Shown here piece by piece: positions 62,117-64,000 of a DNA stretch of 64,000 nt. The notes under the pieces were generated by a model, which saw only the letters and a list, made by a program, of their open reading frames with translations, was not told the DNA's origin and did not search any database. Position numbers and translations under genes: made by a program. Origin of the DNA: M3007 sp040397785 (GTDB taxonomy: Bacteria > Bacteroidota > Bacteroidia > Chitinophagales > Saprospiraceae). Within the stretch, counting starts at the first letter, position 1; every line of letters starts with the position of its first letter. The DNA lies in NCBI GenBank assembly GCA_040397785.1, contig JBBAVI010000006.1:35162-99161 (forward strand), given 5' to 3'.

Positions 62117-63313
62117 TTAAGCGATGATTTCAGTAACTTGACCAGCACCTACGGTACGACCACCTTCACGAATCGCGAAGCGAAGGCCTTTTTCCATAGC
62201 GATTGTGTTCAGCAAAACTACTTCCAACTCGATGTTATCACCAGGCATTACCATTTCAACATTGGCTGGCAATTTTACGTCACCCGTTACGTCCGTTGTA
62301 CGGAAGTAGAACTGAGGGCGGTAGCCATTGAAGAATGGGGTGTGACGGCCACCTTCTTCTTTAGAAAGTACGTACACAGAACATTTAAAGGCTTTGTGTG
62401 GTTTTACGCTACCTGGTTTGCAGATAACCATACCACGCTTGATTTGTTCTTTATCGATACCGCGGAGCAACAAACCAGCGTTGTCACCAGCTTCACCACG
62501 ATCCAACAATTTACGGAACATTTCAACACCTGTTACAGTAGAAGTAAGCGGCTTTTCTTCTGCTTTCATCATACCGATAATTTCAACAGGCTCACCTACG
62601 TTAATTACACCACGCTCGATACGACCAGTAGCAACAGTACCACGACCTGTGATAGTGAAAGAGTCTTCCACAGGCATCAGGAATGGCTTGTCAACTTCGC
62701 GTACAGGCTCAGGAATCTGCGTATCACATGCATCCATCAACTCGTCGATTTTTGCAACATAAGCAGGATCTCCTTCGAGTGCTTTCAATGCAGAACCTTG
62801 AACGATTGCAGCGTTGTCGCCATCAAAACCGTAAGCGCTCAACAGTTCGCGCAATTCCATGTCAACCAACTCAAGCATTTCTGGGTCGTCAACAAGGTCT
62901 ACTTTGTTCATGAAAACAACTACCTGTGGAACGCCAACTTGACGTGCGAGCAAGATGTGCTCACGTGTCTGTGGCATTGGGCCGTCCGTTGCAGCACAAA
63001 CCAAGATAGCGCCGTCCATTTGAGCGGCACCCGTGATCATGTTCTTAACGTAATCGGCGTGACCCGGGCAGTCAACGTGTGCATAGTGACGCTTTAACGT
63101 TTCATATTCAACGTGCGCAGTATTGATTGTGATACCGCGCTCTTTTTCTTCCGGAGCAGCATCAATGGCATCATAATCCGTTTTCTTTGCGAGACCCTTT
63201 TGCGACAGCACGAATGTGATGGCTGCCGTAAGCGTCGTTTTACCGTGGTCAACGTGACCGATGGTGCCAATATTTACGTGCGGTTTGGAGCGGACAAATG
63301 TCTCTTTTGCCAT
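62117..63313 (-). CDS. tuf: Elongation factor Tu
   Basis: A 398-residue translational GTPase that delivers aminoacyl-tRNA. GTPase motifs: GHVDHGKTT (P-loop), RGITINTAHVEYE (switch I), DCPGHADY (G3), NKVDLVD (G4), SALKALEG (G5). Domains 2 and 3 follow (GRGTVATGRIERG, HTPFFNGYRPQFYFRTTDVTG). It is embedded among tRNA genes, as in the thrU-tyrU-glyT-thrT-tufB arrangement of enterics. Confidence 0.99.
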   Translation of the reverse strand: MAKETFVRSKPHVNIGTIGHVDHGKTTLTAAITFVLSQKGLAKKTDYDAIDAAPEEKERGITINTAHVEYETLKRHYAHVDCPGHADYVKNMITGAAQMDGAILVCAATDGPMPQTREHILLARQVGVPQVVVFMNKVDLVDDPEMLELVDMELRELLSAYGFDGDNAAIVQGSALKALEGDPAYVAKIDELMDACDTQIPEPVREVDKPFLMPVEDSFTITGRGTVATGRIERGVINVGEPVEIIGMMKAEEKPLTSTVTGVEMFRKLLDRGEAGDNAGLLLRGIDKEQIKRGMVICKPGSVKPHKAFKCSVYVLSKEEGGRHTPFFNGYRPQFYFRTTDVTGDVKLPANVEMVMPGDNIELEVVLLNTIAMEKGLRFAIREGGRTVGAGQVTEIIA

Positions 63314-63464
63314 TGGTTTAAACTTATTATTTGTTTAAGTGATAATTTTGTTATTAATGTGATGATGTGATCATTTCGAACCGCCCAACCCAACCGATAA
63401 AACACGTTAACAAAAACGGAAACTACCAATCCAGAAGAACAATCTAATCATCACATTTTACTTG

Positions 63465-63536
<72 letters not shown>

Positions 63537-63619
63537 AATAAGTGAATAAGCGCAGACCATTTGAAGAACGATACGTAAATCGCTCATTCACTTATTTACG
63601 CATTCACTAACTTGCCGGG

Positions 63620-63692
63620 AGCGGCGGACGAGATTCGAACTCGCGACATTCAGCTTGGAAGGCTGACGCTCTACCAACTGAGCTACCACCGC
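63620..63692 (-). tRNA. tRNA-Gly (TCC)
   Basis: A 73-nt cloverleaf: acceptor GCGGTGG/CCGCCGC with one wobble, anticodon stem TCAGC/GCTGA with loop CTTCCAA giving anticodon TCC, T-loop GTTCGAATC. Confidence 0.97.
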
Positions 63693-63766
63693 AAGCTAAT
63701 TTACTTTTGACGATTTTTCCGTCTTACCGAAGTAAAACAGAAAAATCATCAGAACGCAAATAGTTG

Positions 63767-63850
63767 TGGGGGTGGTGAGATTCGAACTTACTCAGCGGTA
63801 AAGCACCAGATTTACAGTCTGGCCCGGCTCTCCTACTCCGGGGCACCCCC
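63767..63850 (-). tRNA. tRNA-Tyr (GTA)
   Basis: An 84-nt class II tRNA with a long variable arm: acceptor GGGGGTG/CACCCCC, anticodon stem CCAGA/TCTGG with loop CTGTAAA giving anticodon GTA, variable arm around GCTTTACCGCTGAGTAA, T-loop GTTCGAATC. Confidence 0.97.
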
Positions 63851-63939
63851 AAAAAATACAAGCATCCTGTTATCTATACGAGAAACAATAACAGAATTGC
63901 TTCAAATTAAATTCCATTCCTAAAAATGAAAAAAAATTG

Positions 63940-64000
63940 AGCCACTAGAGGGACTCGAACCCCCGACCAGCTGATTACAAATCAGCTGCTCTACCAACTG
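63940..64000 (-). tRNA. tRNA-Thr (TGT), 5' end cut by window
   Basis: Anticodon stem GCTGA/TCAGC with loop TTTGTAA giving anticodon TGT, T-arm GGGTTCGAGTCCC, 3' acceptor TAGTGGC and discriminator T. The first ~15 nt lie outside the window. Confidence 0.93.

Overview
The window looks like chromosomal DNA of a Bacteroidota, most likely a Saprospiraceae-type relative. The evidence is seven secreted proteins with Por/type IX secretion (T9SS) C-terminal sorting domains, DUF5686, DUF3810 and OMP_b-brl_3 families, a Bacteroidota-type rpoB/rpoC, and promoters with a -7 element of the TAnnTTTG type (TATCTTTG, TACCTTTG) in place of the classical -10. No rRNA, phage, transposase or CRISPR array was seen.

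Layout. 1-6.5 kb: the 3' part of ftsH, a DUF5686 protein and a secreted M43-type metalloprotease, then a cluster of small palindromic repeats. 6.8-10.6 kb (minus): a small lipoprotein and a large Asp-box propeller T9SS protein. 10.7-16.6 kb: an AddA/RecB-like helicase whose nuclease domain looks worn out, a sugar nucleotidyltransferase, and a DUF4143 ATPase with a pair of long palindromes in its promoter region. 17-21 kb: a secreted GH13 alpha-amylase and a glycosyltransferase. 21.2-26.5 kb (minus): an outer-membrane barrel receptor, its probable AraC-type regulator, and DUF3810. 26.6-28.4 kb: a Crp/Fnr regulator, two FNR-type boxes, and a fatty-acid hydroxylase fused to a [2Fe-2S] ferredoxin. 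28.5-35.6 kb (minus): an HTH protein with repeated operators, two tandem T9SS paralogs sharing 360 identical bp, and a beta-helix T9SS protein preceded by an 11-bp minisatellite. 36.2-37.8 kb: a translationally overlapping XRE-ImmA/IrrE plus PIN gene pair.

38.7-46.2 kb (minus) is a complete histidine operon, hisG-D-C-B-H-A-F-IE, covering all ten steps. It is preceded by what reads as a full transcription attenuator: promoter, a short leader peptide with four consecutive His codons, and a 16-bp intrinsic terminator.

48-64 kb (minus) is the core information-processing cluster: tRNA-Thr(TGT), tRNA-Tyr, tRNA-Gly, tRNA-Thr(GGT), tuf, tRNA-Trp, secE, nusG, rplK, rplA, rplJ, rplL, rpoB, rpoC. Unusually, rpoB and rpoC are separated by an intrinsic terminator and two surface-glycan-type genes (an FkbM methyltransferase and a glycosyltransferase-like protein). 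Inverted repeats occur in every spacer of the tRNA/tuf stretch.

The observations most worth following are the his attenuator with a possibly leaderless leader peptide, the 11-bp minisatellite that could switch reading frame at the T9SS gene, the Crp/Fnr - FNR-box - hydroxylase/ferredoxin module, and the split rpoB/rpoC locus.
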